The notes beneath the pieces are model-generated. The model had not been told where the DNA came from. It ran no database searches and saw only the letters and a list, made by a program, of their open reading frames with translations. DNA of 64,000 nucleotides from Pseudomonas paraglycinae (GTDB taxonomy: Bacteria; Pseudomonadota; Gammaproteobacteria; Pseudomonadales; Pseudomonadaceae), in contig NZ_BQHR01000005.1 in the NCBI RefSeq assembly GCF_021601625.1, positions 62,001 to 126,000 on the forward strand, read 5' to 3'. Positions 20,729 to 29,283 of this stretch are shown in pieces. The translations under genes were made by a program, and so were the position numbers. The first letter of the stretch is position 1. The number at the start of each line of letters is the position of its first letter.

Positions 20729-20767
20729 AAAAAACCGCAGCCTCCGTTGGAGCCTGCGGTTTTTTGT
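20729..20767 (+). terminator. Terminator of ispB
   Basis: Composite stem ACCGCAG / CTGCGGT with an inner CTCC / GGAG pairing, followed by T6. It lies 20 bases after ispB. Confidence 0.88.
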
Positions 20768-20837
20768 TGCCTGCCATCAGCGGCTAAAACCCTATACAAT
20801 GTGCGACTTTTAGCGATCCCCTCTCCAAGGAGCCTTA

Positions 20838-21179
20838 GTGAGCACGTTGCCACCCTGCCCGAAATGCAATTCCGAATACACCTATGAAGACGGCACCCAA
20901 CTGGTGTGCCCGGAGTGCGCCCACGAGTGGTCTGCCGGCGGTGAAGCCGAAGTGGCATCCGACGATGCCGTGAAAAAAGATTCGGTCGGTAACGTCCTGC
21001 AGGACGGCGACACCATCACCGTGATCAAGGACCTGAAGGTCAAGGGCACCTCGCTGGTGGTCAAGGTCGGCACCAAGGTCAAGAACATCCGCCTGTGCGA
21101 TGGCGACCACGACATCGACTGCAAGATCGACGGCATCGGCCCGATGAAACTCAAATCCGAATTCGTCAGAAAAGTCTGA
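20838..21179 (+). CDS. yjdM: Zinc-ribbon protein of the YjdM/PhnA family
   Basis: The 113-residue protein starts at a GTG preceded by AAGGAG. The N-terminal zinc ribbon has 'CPKC' and 'CPECAHEW'; the C-terminal part ('[20 protein letters not shown]') is the PhnA-like barrel. The old PhnA name does not mean phosphonoacetate hydrolase activity, and the cellular role is unsettled. A -10-like TACAAT at 20795-20800 precedes it. It stands alone between ispB and the Fur-box gene. Confidence 0.9.
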   Translation: MSTLPPCPKCNSEYTYEDGTQLVCPECAHEWSAGGEAEVASDDAVKKDSVGNVLQDGDTITVIKDLKVKGTSLVVKVGTKVKNIRLCDGDHDIDCKIDGIGPMKLKSEFVRKV

Positions 21180-21340
21180 TTCTGCTGTCTTCCATCCCGC
21201 GCCCGCCGTGGGATGGAGCTTCGCCCTCCCCCGCAATCCCCATCAAATCCTCGCGATAGCCAAACGCCAGCCGTTTTGACCTTACGCAATCTTTACCCGC
21301 AAAAAATCACAAACCGCCAATAGGCGCTTGCTATTTGACG

Positions 21341-21359
21341 AATAAGAATTATTCTCATT
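21341..21359 (+). promoter_or_regulatory. Fur-box-like site overlapping a promoter
   Basis: AATAAGAATTATTCTCATT matches the AT-rich inverted pattern of Pseudomonas Fur boxes. It overlaps a possible -10 (TATTCT, 21350-21355) placed 16 bases after TTGCTA (21328-21333), so Fur binding would block RNA polymerase. It lies 28 bases before the ATG at 21387. Confidence 0.65.
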
Positions 21360-21386
21360 GAAACCCTTTCAATGGAGATGAGACCC

Positions 21387-21644
21387 ATGACTTATTTGAT
21401 CGACGCCTGGCTGGATCGCCCGCACCCGTACCTCAGGATCCTGCATCGGGAAACCGGTGAAGTCTGCGCCGTACTGGAAGAAGAAGCCCTGCACGAGTTG
21501 CAGGATCAAGGGGATCTGGACGTCAGCGGCCTGAGTTCCAGCGAGCCCTTGGTGCTCAAGGAGCTGGTGCGCAATCTGTTCCTGTTCTGCTATGCCCGGG
21601 CCTTGCGCCCGACCAGTGAACTGCACAACAAGATCGAAGTATGA
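21387..21644 (+). CDS. Small conserved Pseudomonas protein, probably iron-regulated
   Basis: The 85-residue cytoplasmic protein ('MTYLIDAWLDRPHPYLRILH') has no motif I recognise. It contains 'GEVCAVLEEEALHEL' and 'LVRNLFLFCYARALR', is slightly acidic and has no membrane segment. By position beside ispB and fklB it corresponds to PA4570 of P. aeruginosa, which I recall being listed among iron-starvation-induced genes. The Fur-like box overlapping its promoter agrees. Function is unknown; a role in iron sparing would be inference. Confidence 0.75.
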   Translation: MTYLIDAWLDRPHPYLRILHRETGEVCAVLEEEALHELQDQGDLDVSGLSSSEPLVLKELVRNLFLFCYARALRPTSELHNKIEV

Positions 21645-21655
21645 GATCGGCGGAG

Positions 21656-21685
21656 AAACCCTGCACAAGCCACGCTTGTGCAGGG
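21656..21685 (-). terminator. Terminator of fklB, shared with the convergent gene
   Basis: Perfect 12-bp stem CCCTGCACAAGC / GCTTGTGCAGGG with a 3-base loop. On the minus strand it is followed by TTTCTCC, so it best serves fklB. Confidence 0.8.
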
Positions 21686-21693
21686 TAACGGGA

Positions 21694-22311
21694 TTACAGA
21701 ACGTCGAGCAGCTCGACGTCGAACACCAGAACGCTGTGCGGCGGGATGCTGCCAACGCCTTGAGCGCCGTAAGCCAGTTCGCTCGGCACGTACAGACGCC
21801 ATTTGCTGCCGGCATTCATCAGTTGCAGGGCTTCGGTCCAGCCAGCGATAACGCCACCGACCGGGAATTCAGCCGGCTGGCCACGCTCATAGGAGCTGTC
21901 GAACACAGTGCCGTCGATCAGCGTGCCGTGGTAGTGAGTACGCACGGTGTCTTCACGGGATGGCTTGGCGCCTTCACCTTGAGTCAGCACTTCGAACTGC
22001 AGGCCGGAAGCCAGCGTGGTGATGCCTTCTTTCTTGGCGTTTTCAGCCAAAAATGCCAGGCCTTCGCCAGCGGCGGCTTCAGCCTTGGCAGCGGCTTCGG
22101 CTTGCATGATCTCGCGGATCACCTTGAAGCTGGCGGACATGGCTTCCTGGCTTACACGGCTTTCCTTACCGGCGAAGGCGTCGGTCAGGCCGGCCAGGAT
22201 GGCGTCCAGGCTGACACCCGGTGGCGGGTTGTCGCGCAGCTGGTCACCCAGCTGACGGCCGATACCGTAGCTGACGCGGGTTTCGTCGGTGGACAGATTT
22301 ACTTCGGACAT
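21694..22311 (-). CDS. fklB: FKBP-type peptidyl-prolyl isomerase FklB
   Basis: The 205-residue two-domain FKBP has an N-terminal helical dimerisation region ('MSEVNLSTDETRVSYGIGRQ') and an FKBP domain with 'GTVFDSSYERGQPAEFPVGG', 'VIAGWTEAL' and 'YGAQGVGSIPPHSVLVFDVE'. There is no signal peptide, so it is cytoplasmic like E. coli FklB rather than periplasmic FkpA. The start was set at the family N-terminus; the 25 codons upstream are not conserved in style. Confidence 0.92.
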   Translation of the reverse strand: MSEVNLSTDETRVSYGIGRQLGDQLRDNPPPGVSLDAILAGLTDAFAGKESRVSQEAMSASFKVIREIMQAEAAAKAEAAAGEGLAFLAENAKKEGITTLASGLQFEVLTQGEGAKPSREDTVRTHYHGTLIDGTVFDSSYERGQPAEFPVGGVIAGWTEALQLMNAGSKWRLYVPSELAYGAQGVGSIPPHSVLVFDVELLDVL

Positions 22312-22438
22312 GACACTGCTCCGCTGTGCGGACGGCCTCAGGACATGCCGTGCGTACACAGCGCGTCCCGGCGCGCCCGGAACCAAAAGGGCGAGCAGAC
22401 TAGCACAGATGTTCCGGCATTGATCAGGCCCCGGGGGC

Positions 22439-22744
22439 CTACAGCGCGGATCGCCAGGCCAGCGGCACCTTCAGGCTTTCTTCGCCACTGGCACCAAGAC
22501 CGCACATTTCATCGTGCACCGAGGTGTGCACCAGGTTGAACGGCAGTACCGGCAAGTTATGCAGCACATCCCGGGCATGTTCAACCGAACGCAGCGTCAG
22601 CATTTTCCCCTGCGGATCGCTCAGCGGATACGCCGCACCATGCATCCGGGCCTCCAGCAGATAGATCCCGCCTTCCATGGAGATCAGGTTCAGTTCGTCG
22701 ACCTTTCTGGCGACGGCAAACGCATTCAACTCTTGCAGGTTCAT
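22439..22744 (-). CDS. DUF6482 family protein
   Basis: The 101-residue protein has 'MNLQELNAFAVARKVDELNL', 'MEGGIYLLEARMHG' and 'LRSVEHARDVLHNLPV'. From memory this fits the small Pseudomonas family DUF6482, whose function is unknown. There is no signal peptide or membrane segment, and a single Cys near the end. It lies downstream of yqhA, separated by a strong hairpin, so it is probably expressed on its own. Confidence 0.75.
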   Translation of the reverse strand: MNLQELNAFAVARKVDELNLISMEGGIYLLEARMHGAAYPLSDPQGKMLTLRSVEHARDVLHNLPVLPFNLVHTSVHDEMCGLGASGEESLKVPLAWRSAL

Positions 22745-22823
22745 AAACGCACCTCACGCGGTGGCGAGCCTTGAGACCTACAGGGATAGGCCTTGGCCGA
22801 TCAAAGCACAAGCCACAAACGAC

Positions 22824-22860
22824 ACCGCCCGTCTGTTTCGCAACAGACGGGCGGTTTTGT
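22824..22860. terminator. Strong hairpin between yqhA and the DUF6482 gene
   Basis: Perfect 14-bp stem ACCGCCCGTCTGTT / AACAGACGGGCGGT with loop TCGC. The T-rich tail is on the plus strand although both neighbours run on minus, so it may act mainly as a barrier or a 3' stabiliser for yqhA. Confidence 0.75.
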
Positions 22861-22879
22861 TACAGCAATCGTCAGCTCA

Positions 22880-23368
22880 TCAGTGCTTGGTGAGCTTGTC
22901 CAGATAACCCATGGCAAACGCCGAGATCACGAAGGTCATGTGGATGATCACGTACCACATCAGGTGCTCGGGATCGACGTTCTTGGCATCCATGAAGATC
23001 CGCAGCAGGTGGATCGAGGAGATCGCCACGATCGACGCCGCCACTTTCATCTTCAGCGACGAGGAGTCCATGGTGCCCAGCCAGCTGAGCTTCTCTTTGC
23101 CTTCATCGATGTTCAGCTCGGACACGAAGTTTTCGTAGCCGGAAATCATCACCATCACCAGCAAGCCGCCAACCAGCGCCATGTCGATCAGCGACAGCAA
23201 CACCAGAATCAGCTCGGACTCGGCCATGGAGAAGACGTTGGGAATGACATGAAACACTTCCTGGAAGAATTTCAATGCCAGCGCCAGCAGCCCGAGGGAC
23301 AGCCCGATGTAGATCGGCGCCAGCAGCCAGCGCGTGGCGTACATTGCATTTTCGATAAAGCGTTCCAT
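22880..23368 (-). CDS. yqhA: YqhA family (UPF0114/TIGR00645) membrane protein
   Basis: The 162-residue inner-membrane protein has about four hydrophobic segments, the first around '[20 protein letters not shown]' and another at '[20 protein letters not shown]'. '[20 protein letters not shown]' is the family signature. The function of UPF0114 is not established. It is divergent from the lipoprotein gene at 23531. Confidence 0.88.
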   Translation of the reverse strand: MERFIENAMYATRWLLAPIYIGLSLGLLALALKFFQEVFHVIPNVFSMAESELILVLLSLIDMALVGGLLVMVMISGYENFVSELNIDEGKEKLSWLGTMDSSSLKMKVAASIVAISSIHLLRIFMDAKNVDPEHLMWYVIIHMTFVISAFAMGYLDKLTKH

Positions 23369-23530
23369 TGACTCTCACACAAGAAGGGTTGAAATCGGCG
23401 GCGAGTATACCAGCCGCCCATGACAGCCAGAAACCGCCCGGAAATCCGCCACCTGCGTGTGTGTGTCAAAGTTTTTCTGCTAGTGTCCAAACCATTGACA
23501 GCCCAGCGACAGTGCACAGGAAGACTGGAA

Positions 23531-25360
23531 ATGGATGTGCGATTGCCGATATCGACTGCCGGAATTTGTTTCGCCCTGTTGCTTGGCGGGTGTTCGCCCG
23601 GCGATGAAAAACCCGCCGTCAGTCTCGAAGAAAAGACTGCGCAGTTCGAGCAGTCGCTGGACGCCATCACCGACCCCAAACTCAAGGACGCCGTAACCGA
23701 ACTCGGCGGCTCGCTGCTGTTGCTCGAACGCGCCAAACAGAAGCTCGACAACAAACCGACCCGGACCGAATACGGCGAAGACGCCCTCGGCGTACTCCGG
23801 CATTACCCGACACCCCAGGCGCTGGTCGACACGTTCATCAATGGCCTGTTCGTGCTGCACAAGGATTCCAGCTCCGATTACCTCACCGATCTGCAACCGG
23901 TGTTCCCCTTCGTGCTCAACATCCCCGGCGGCTTTCTGTTCCCCCATGGCGTGGAGTGGCACTCGGTCACCCTGAGCAACAAACGGGTGATCGCCTATCA
24001 GCCGGAATGGTCGGAAACCGATCCGGGCATTCAGTTGAGTCCGTCCAGCTCCAACGTCACCAACCCCGATGACCTGACCGTCACCTACCCGTTCATCGAA
24101 GGGCTGAATGTCGACAAGAAGAACCTGCCGCGTCCGGTCAGCCTGCAAGGCCAGGTGGAAGTCATCGCCCCGAAACGCCTGCACAGTTTCAATCTGGATA
24201 AAAAGGACGTCGGCCAGACCCGCTCCGACGGCAATCTCAGCGTAACCCTGCTGAAACTGGACACGCACTACGCCGAACTCGAGTTCAGCAACCAGCTGCC
24301 GCTCGCCCCGGAAGTCGCCAACATCCGACTCAATCCGTTGATCGTCCAGGCCCGCGACTCGACGGGCCAGTATCTGGTGCGTGCCGGCGCCATCAACGAA
24401 AACCCCGAGCAGGTGGCGTTCTATCAAAAACAGCTGGCGTACCTGCAACAGCAAAAAGCCTGGAGCGAGGCGCTGGAAAAGAAGCTGGACGATGAACAAC
24501 AGGCCTTTGAACAGCAGCATCCGCGCCACTACAACAAGGTGTACTTCAACGGCCCGATCGACAGCCTCGAAGTCAGCCTGCTGGATTTTTCCGAAGCGAC
24601 CGTCACCCGCAAAGCTCTGGATCTGCCCGTGCGCGAATTCGATCCGCACACCACGGAAAAAACCGTGCAGCCGCTCGACCTGCCGATCACTGTCTACGAC
24701 GATCAGGCGCCCGAATGGCTCAAAGGCGCGTCCCTGACTGAAGAACAGCTGAAAAGCGGCGTTCATATCCGCCAGTCGGTTGAAGAGCCGAGCGCCGCGC
24801 GCATCGAATTCGACCACCGCAAAACCTTCAACGATGAAATGCTCGGCGACGACTTCAGCCCCGGCGAAAGCCCGGTGACGTTCTTCACGGAAAAGCACAA
24901 CGGCAAACTCGACGAGCCGATCGAACTGCCGCCCGAGGCGTATCAGGTCGATCCACTACAGGCGACCATCACCTACGACCTGAACCTGTTCCCGGAAACC
25001 CCGGCGATCGCCGTCGGCTCAATGCCGTTGTTCCTGGCCACGGTGGACAAACAGGCTTACGAAGCCAAGGCCCTGCCCAAAGGTCTGGAAATCAGGAACA
25101 ACGCGCTGGTGGTGGATTTGAAGCGATACCCGGCCAACGAATGGCGATTCTTCGTCAAGGACGACAGCGGTCATTATCTGAAACAGATTCTGTCGGTCAG
25201 CCACGACGCAAGCGCTGAAGGACCAGCGTTATTCGGCGTGCATTATTTCTACGGCCGTCCGACGCGCGTGGAAACCTATCAGCGAACCGACCTCGCCACC
25301 GTGCAATACGGCTTTGAGGTCAAACTCGACAAGGCGCAGACCCAGGGCGCTGCGCCCTGA
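23531..25360 (+). CDS. Large lipoprotein of unknown function
   Basis: The 609-residue protein has a lipoprotein signal ending 'LLLGGC' with lipidated Cys at position 21; Ser at +2 predicts the outer membrane. The ATG at 23531 has AGGA 10 bases before it; an open extension to 23420 would destroy the signal. A helical N-terminal stretch follows ('LEEKTAQFEQSLDAITD'), then a long beta-rich region and a Gln/Glu-rich helix near 325-360 ('KQLAYLQQQKAWSEALEKKL'). I recognise no catalytic motif. The neighbourhood suggests it corresponds to PA4573 of P. aeruginosa, also uncharacterised. It is monocistronic. Confidence 0.8.
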   Translation: MDVRLPISTAGICFALLLGGCSPGDEKPAVSLEEKTAQFEQSLDAITDPKLKDAVTELGGSLLLLERAKQKLDNKPTRTEYGEDALGVLRHYPTPQALVDTFINGLFVLHKDSSSDYLTDLQPVFPFVLNIPGGFLFPHGVEWHSVTLSNKRVIAYQPEWSETDPGIQLSPSSSNVTNPDDLTVTYPFIEGLNVDKKNLPRPVSLQGQVEVIAPKRLHSFNLDKKDVGQTRSDGNLSVTLLKLDTHYAELEFSNQLPLAPEVANIRLNPLIVQARDSTGQYLVRAGAINENPEQVAFYQKQLAYLQQQKAWSEALEKKLDDEQQAFEQQHPRHYNKVYFNGPIDSLEVSLLDFSEATVTRKALDLPVREFDPHTTEKTVQPLDLPITVYDDQAPEWLKGASLTEEQLKSGVHIRQSVEEPSAARIEFDHRKTFNDEMLGDDFSPGESPVTFFTEKHNGKLDEPIELPPEAYQVDPLQATITYDLNLFPETPAIAVGSMPLFLATVDKQAYEAKALPKGLEIRNNALVVDLKRYPANEWRFFVKDDSGHYLKQILSVSHDASAEGPALFGVHYFYGRPTRVETYQRTDLATVQYGFEVKLDKAQTQGAAP

Positions 25361-25388
25361 TCGACGCTATTGGGTCGGCGCTGATGAT

Positions 25389-25718
25389 CTAGTGATCGAA
25401 GGTGCCGATGCTGCGTCCGCGCCCACCGTTGATCTGCCGCAACTGCGCCTGCAGATGCAACGACCAGATCTGTGGATCATTGGCCAGCTCATAGCCGTGC
25501 ATCGTCAGGCTTTCAACGATGGTGTCGAGAATCGACTCGGCGGCGATCGGCCCGTGAAACGGGCCCTGGGCTTTGATGGCGGAAGGTTGTTCACCGGCCA
25601 TGCCGGCGGCGAAGAGCAACGTCCACATGCCGTTATCGCCGGCCAACGGCTTGATGGCGCATTCGATACGGGTCACGAGACCCAGGCATTGACGGGTAAG
25701 GCAGAGGTTGCGCGACAT
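25389..25718 (-). CDS. Small conserved hypothetical protein
   Basis: The 109-residue protein starts 'MSRNLCLTRQCLGLVTRIEC', with GAGG before the ATG. Cys residues cluster at 6, 11 and 20; the rest ('ESILDTIVESLTMHGYELAN') is helical. There is no signal peptide and no family I can name. It converges with the lipoprotein gene. The normal GC-rich third positions and ribosome site support it as real. Confidence 0.6.
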   Translation of the reverse strand: MSRNLCLTRQCLGLVTRIECAIKPLAGDNGMWTLLFAAGMAGEQPSAIKAQGPFHGPIAAESILDTIVESLTMHGYELANDPQIWSLHLQAQLRQINGGRGRSIGTFDH

Positions 25719-25920
25719 GGCGGCGACCCTCGGTAAAGCCGGTGTTCAGCCCTTGCTGAAGAGCTGTTTCGATCCAGTGATACTGTCGATGTCCTTGAGC
25801 AGAGAATAGAAGAAAAGTCCGCCGCGCAAGCCGCACAGAACCAGAAGGCGCCGAATGGTCATTGTGTGAATATTGACGCCAGAGTGATGGCACTTTTGCC
25901 GACGTTCGCGACAAAACAAA

Positions 25921-25948
25921 AACGGGAGCACAAGGCTCCCGTTTTTTT
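25921..25948. terminator. Hairpin downstream of the Lon-like protease gene
   Basis: Stem ACGGGAGC / GCTCCCGT around ACAAG, with A-rich left and T-rich right flanks. It lies 15 bases after the asrA-type gene stop and can act on the minus strand (AAAA/TTTT flanks). Confidence 0.8.
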
Positions 25949-25962
25949 GAAGGCTGCCTGGC

Positions 25963-28401
25963 TTACGCCGGTTTGGCCTCGGCCAGCGCCTCCTGCGCCA
26001 GTTCCTTCTCGGCTTCTTTCAGATCCTCTTCGCTGATCATCTCGGCAATCACCCGCAGGCGCTCCACTACCCGCGCGTTGACGCTGCCTTCCGGGAATTC
26101 GCCCTCTTCGTTCGGCGCACCGGCCGGCTCGCCCACCAGCAGGCTCAACGCTTCGTCGGCCTGACGCACCGCGTAAACGTGGAACTGCCCGGCACGCACC
26201 GCCGCCAGTACTTTCTCATCGAGCATCAACGTTGCGACGTTGGCCTGCGGAATGATCGCGCCCTGCTCACCCGTCAGCCCGCGTGCTTCGCAGAGACGGA
26301 AGAAGCCTTCGATCTTCTCGTTGACCCCGCCCACCGCCTGCACTTCACCGAACTGGTTGATCGAGCCGGTGATCGCGAAGCACTGCTTGAGCGGGGTTTT
26401 CGACAACGCCGAAATCAGCGTGCACGCCTCGCCCAGCGACGCGCTGTCGCCATCGACGTAGCCGTAGGATTGCTCCAGCGCGATGCTCGCGGAAATCGCC
26501 AGCGGGAATTCCTGGGCGTAACGGCTGCCCAGATACCCGGTGAGGATCATCACGCCCTTGGAGTGAATCGGCTGGCCAAGGTTGACCTCGCGCTCGATGT
26601 CGACGATGCCGCTGCCGCCCGGGTACACCGTGGCGGAAATCCGCGCCGGCACACCAAACGCCGAGTCGCCGACTTCGAGCACGGTCAGCCCGTTGCACTT
26701 GCCGACTGCGGCGCCGTCGGTGTCGATCAGAATGATCCCCGCCAGCATGTCATCGAGAATCCGCGCCGACACCCGACCGGTACGAGTAGCCTTGGCCTTC
26801 AGGGCACGCTCGATGTGGCCGGCGTCGGTCATTTCATCGTTGGCCAGATGCCGGATGAAATCCGCCTCGCTGACCAGCTGGAACAAATCGCCGATCCGCG
26901 CCGACAAACGCCCCTGGTGTTCGGCCAGACGCGCACTGTAAGTCGCCAGACGCGCCACCGCGTCGGCGGTCAGCGGCGCCATGCCTTCTTCCGAAGTACG
27001 GGTTTTCAGCAACTGGGCGAACTGCTCCAGGCTTTCGTCGACCATCGGGATGTCTTCGTCGAAGTCCACCAGAACGCGGAACATCTCCTGGAAGTCCGGA
27101 TCGAGGTCCTGCAACGTGTAATACAGCTGACGGGCACCGATGATGATCACTTTGACCTGCAGCGGAATGTGCTGCGGGTTGAGCGTCACGGTGGCGAAAC
27201 GGCCCATCTCGCCCAGCGGCGATTCCATCTTCAACTTGCGCGATTGCAGGGCGCGCTTCAGCGCATCCCATACGAATGGCTCGCCGAGCATTTTTTCCGC
27301 TTCAAGAATCAGGAAACCGCCGTTGGCGCGGTGCAGTGCACCCGGACGCAACTGGCGATAGGTGGTGTAGAGCGCGCCCTGATCGGTGGTGTACTCGATA
27401 CGGCCGAACAGGTTTTCGTAGGTCGGATGCGGCTCGAACACCACCGGCGCACCGCCGCTGGCCGGATGGCCGACCACCAGGCTCGGGGCGTATTGCTCTT
27501 CCAGCAGCTTGCGGGCGACAGCGTCGGTCTTGCTGTCATCGACCAGTTGCTCGACCACGGTTTTCAGCAGATAGACCTGCATCGCTTGCAGGTAACCGCA
27601 GACGGCAGCGTTTTCCGCGTACTTCTCCGACAGCGGTGCGAGCAAGGGCTGCAAGGCCAGGGTGATGGTTTCTTCGTTGAGCTGACGCAGCTGGTTGCTC
27701 GACTCGCGCTTCCACTGCGGCAGGCTGGCGAGTTCTTCGTTCAGGCGTTCTTCGAGGCCGGAAATATCGTCGTGAAAGCGTTCGCGCTCGGCTTCCGGCA
27801 ATTGGGCGAATTCGGCTTCGTCCAGCGCCTTGCCTTCAAGCATCGGGGTGAAGGCGATGTTGCTGCTGTCGCGGTACAGGGCGACGTCTTTTTCCAGGGC
27901 CAGACGTTCGATGACGTCCAGCGCCTTGTCGTAGCGCTGGTTGAAGGCGCGGTCGATGGCGCTCTTCTTCTGCTGGTAGGACGGGTGTTCGAACACCGCA
28001 GGAAAGGTCGCCAGCAGGTTATCGATCAGGCCGTTGATATCGCCGATGAAGGCACCCGCGCTGCCCGACGGCAATTCCAGGGCGCGGGGCTCGCGCGGCT
28101 CATCGAAATTGTTGACGTAGACCCAGTCCGCCGGGGTCTGCAGGCGTTTGCCTTCGGCCTTCAGGTAGCGTTTGACGAACGAGAAACGGCCGGTGCCGGG
28201 CTCGCCCATGACGAATACGTTGTAACCGGGGCGTGGCATGGCCACACCGAACTGCAAGGCTTCGACCGCACGTTCCTGGCCGAGCACACCGCGAAAGGGC
28301 TCCAGATCATTGGTGGTAGTGAAGCTGAACTGTTCAGCGGAAAACGGACGGGTCAGCGCTTCGGGCGCTAGACGCAAGCTGGCAGCAACAGGATCAGGCA
28401 T
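25963..28401 (-). CDS. asrA: Lon-like ATP-dependent protease (AsrA/LonB-type, S16)
   Basis: The 812-residue protein combines an N-terminal AAA domain of the PF13654 type with a C-terminal S16 Lon protease domain. The nucleotide loop is 'GEPGTGRFS' (about 66-74), with Arg-Phe where classical Walker A has Lys-Ser/Thr, as I recall for this subfamily. The protease serine is in 'DGDSASLGEA' and the catalytic lysine in 'GGVNEKIEGFF'. It resembles P. aeruginosa AsrA, a protease that affects the heat-shock response and aminoglycoside tolerance. It stands alone with its own terminator. The symbol is by similarity. Confidence 0.85.
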   Translation of the reverse strand: MPDPVAASLRLAPEALTRPFSAEQFSFTTTNDLEPFRGVLGQERAVEALQFGVAMPRPGYNVFVMGEPGTGRFSFVKRYLKAEGKRLQTPADWVYVNNFDEPREPRALELPSGSAGAFIGDINGLIDNLLATFPAVFEHPSYQQKKSAIDRAFNQRYDKALDVIERLALEKDVALYRDSSNIAFTPMLEGKALDEAEFAQLPEAERERFHDDISGLEERLNEELASLPQWKRESSNQLRQLNEETITLALQPLLAPLSEKYAENAAVCGYLQAMQVYLLKTVVEQLVDDSKTDAVARKLLEEQYAPSLVVGHPASGGAPVVFEPHPTYENLFGRIEYTTDQGALYTTYRQLRPGALHRANGGFLILEAEKMLGEPFVWDALKRALQSRKLKMESPLGEMGRFATVTLNPQHIPLQVKVIIIGARQLYYTLQDLDPDFQEMFRVLVDFDEDIPMVDESLEQFAQLLKTRTSEEGMAPLTADAVARLATYSARLAEHQGRLSARIGDLFQLVSEADFIRHLANDEMTDAGHIERALKAKATRTGRVSARILDDMLAGIILIDTDGAAVGKCNGLTVLEVGDSAFGVPARISATVYPGGSGIVDIEREVNLGQPIHSKGVMILTGYLGSRYAQEFPLAISASIALEQSYGYVDGDSASLGEACTLISALSKTPLKQCFAITGSINQFGEVQAVGGVNEKIEGFFRLCEARGLTGEQGAIIPQANVATLMLDEKVLAAVRAGQFHVYAVRQADEALSLLVGEPAGAPNEEGEFPEGSVNARVVERLRVIAEMISEEDLKEAEKELAQEALAEAKPA

Positions 28402-28702
28402 CGGGCTTCCTTAACAATCAGGCGGGGCAGATAGCGGCATTCTGGCGCTGCCCGAGCCCCACTGGCAAGGCGCGCCACACGACAAAGCATAGACAACCGG
28501 CCAACCATGACCCAGCCCCAGTGAAACCGGGGTTATCACCAAATCTTTTGTAAAAAATCACGGAACCCCGGGAACGTGCCTAAACTCCAAACTGCGCGGC
28601 TGGAACTAATACCGGCCCACTGGCTTCGTTTTGATCTGTTTCGTACAGAGCTTGGGGGGCCAGAACCCTGTCCATTGGTATGCACATAAAGAGAACAAAG
28701 CT
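28402..28702. promoter_or_regulatory. 301-base divergent intergenic region with a possible AlgU promoter
   Basis: No gene is seen here. It carries the promoters of the Lon-like protease gene (minus) and the DUF3015 gene (plus). At 28563-28591, GAACCC and TCCAAA are separated by 17 bases, resembling the AlgU/sigma-22 pattern GAACTT-N16/17-TCCAA. This leaves a 111-base leader before 28703. The -35 match is only 4 of 6. Confidence 0.3.
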
Positions 28703-29191
28703 ATGAAACGGATTCTTCTCGGTACTCTCTTCACCGCTGTATCCATCAACGCAATGGCGCAAGCTCCAGGCGGCCCGGATTGCGGTTGGGGCAACATGCT
28801 GTTCGAAGGTCAGCGTGGCACTCCGGCTCACTTCCTGGCATCCACCACCAACGGCACCTCCGGCAACGCCACGTTCGGCATGACGTCCGGCACCAACGGT
28901 TGCTCCACCAACGCTTCGCTGACCTATGGCGGCAAATCCTGGTTTGCCATGAATGGCATGATGAACGAGCTGTCCGAAGACATGGCAAAAGGCAACGGCG
29001 AAGCGCTGACGACCTATGCCGTGGTACTGGGCGTGGCGCCGGAAGACCGTGCGCACTTCGCCGCCGTCACTCACGAGCACTTCCAGCAGATCTTCAGCAA
29101 GGCTGACGTGACCGCCGAAGACGTGCATACCAACACCCTGGCCGTTCTGAAGGCAGACCCACGTCTGGCCAAGTACGCGACTCAGGCTTAA
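28703..29191 (+). CDS. DUF3015 family exported protein
   Basis: The 162-residue protein has a signal peptide 'MKRILLGTLFTAVSINAMAQ'. The body has 'GGPDCGWGNMLFEGQRG', 'ATFGMTSGTNGCSTNASLTY' and 'VTHEHFQQIF', which is DUF3015. Two cysteines (in 'PDCGWG' and 'NGCSTN') probably pair in the periplasm. The DUF is frequent in gammaproteobacteria and lacks a defined role. The DUF4105 gene follows after a terminator, and the pairing of these two families suggests a shared envelope function, which is inference. Confidence 0.85.
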   Translation: MKRILLGTLFTAVSINAMAQAPGGPDCGWGNMLFEGQRGTPAHFLASTTNGTSGNATFGMTSGTNGCSTNASLTYGGKSWFAMNGMMNELSEDMAKGNGEALTTYAVVLGVAPEDRAHFAAVTHEHFQQIFSKADVTAEDVHTNTLAVLKADPRLAKYATQA

Positions 29192-29201
29192 GCTCGACCC
29201 A

Positions 29202-29236
29202 CCCGCTTCCTTCGGGAAGCGGGTTTTATTTTTTCG
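29202..29236 (+). terminator. Terminator of the DUF3015 gene
   Basis: Stem CCCGCTTCC / GGAAGCGGG with loop TTCG, followed by TTTTATTTTTT. Confidence 0.88.
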
Positions 29237-29283
29237 GCCCGCCCTCCTTGGGTCTTTGTTTCTTTCGACTTAAGTTGCCATTT

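Noticed and set aside
25746-25931. Possible 61-residue minus-strand gene (or a 38-residue version from an internal ATG)
   Set aside because: No ribosome site, an unusual Cys/Leu-rich sequence without family resemblance, and it runs into the terminator region.
26179-28371. A 730-codon open frame antisense to the Lon-like protease gene
   Set aside because: Shadow of the protease gene; composition is biased and no domain is visible.
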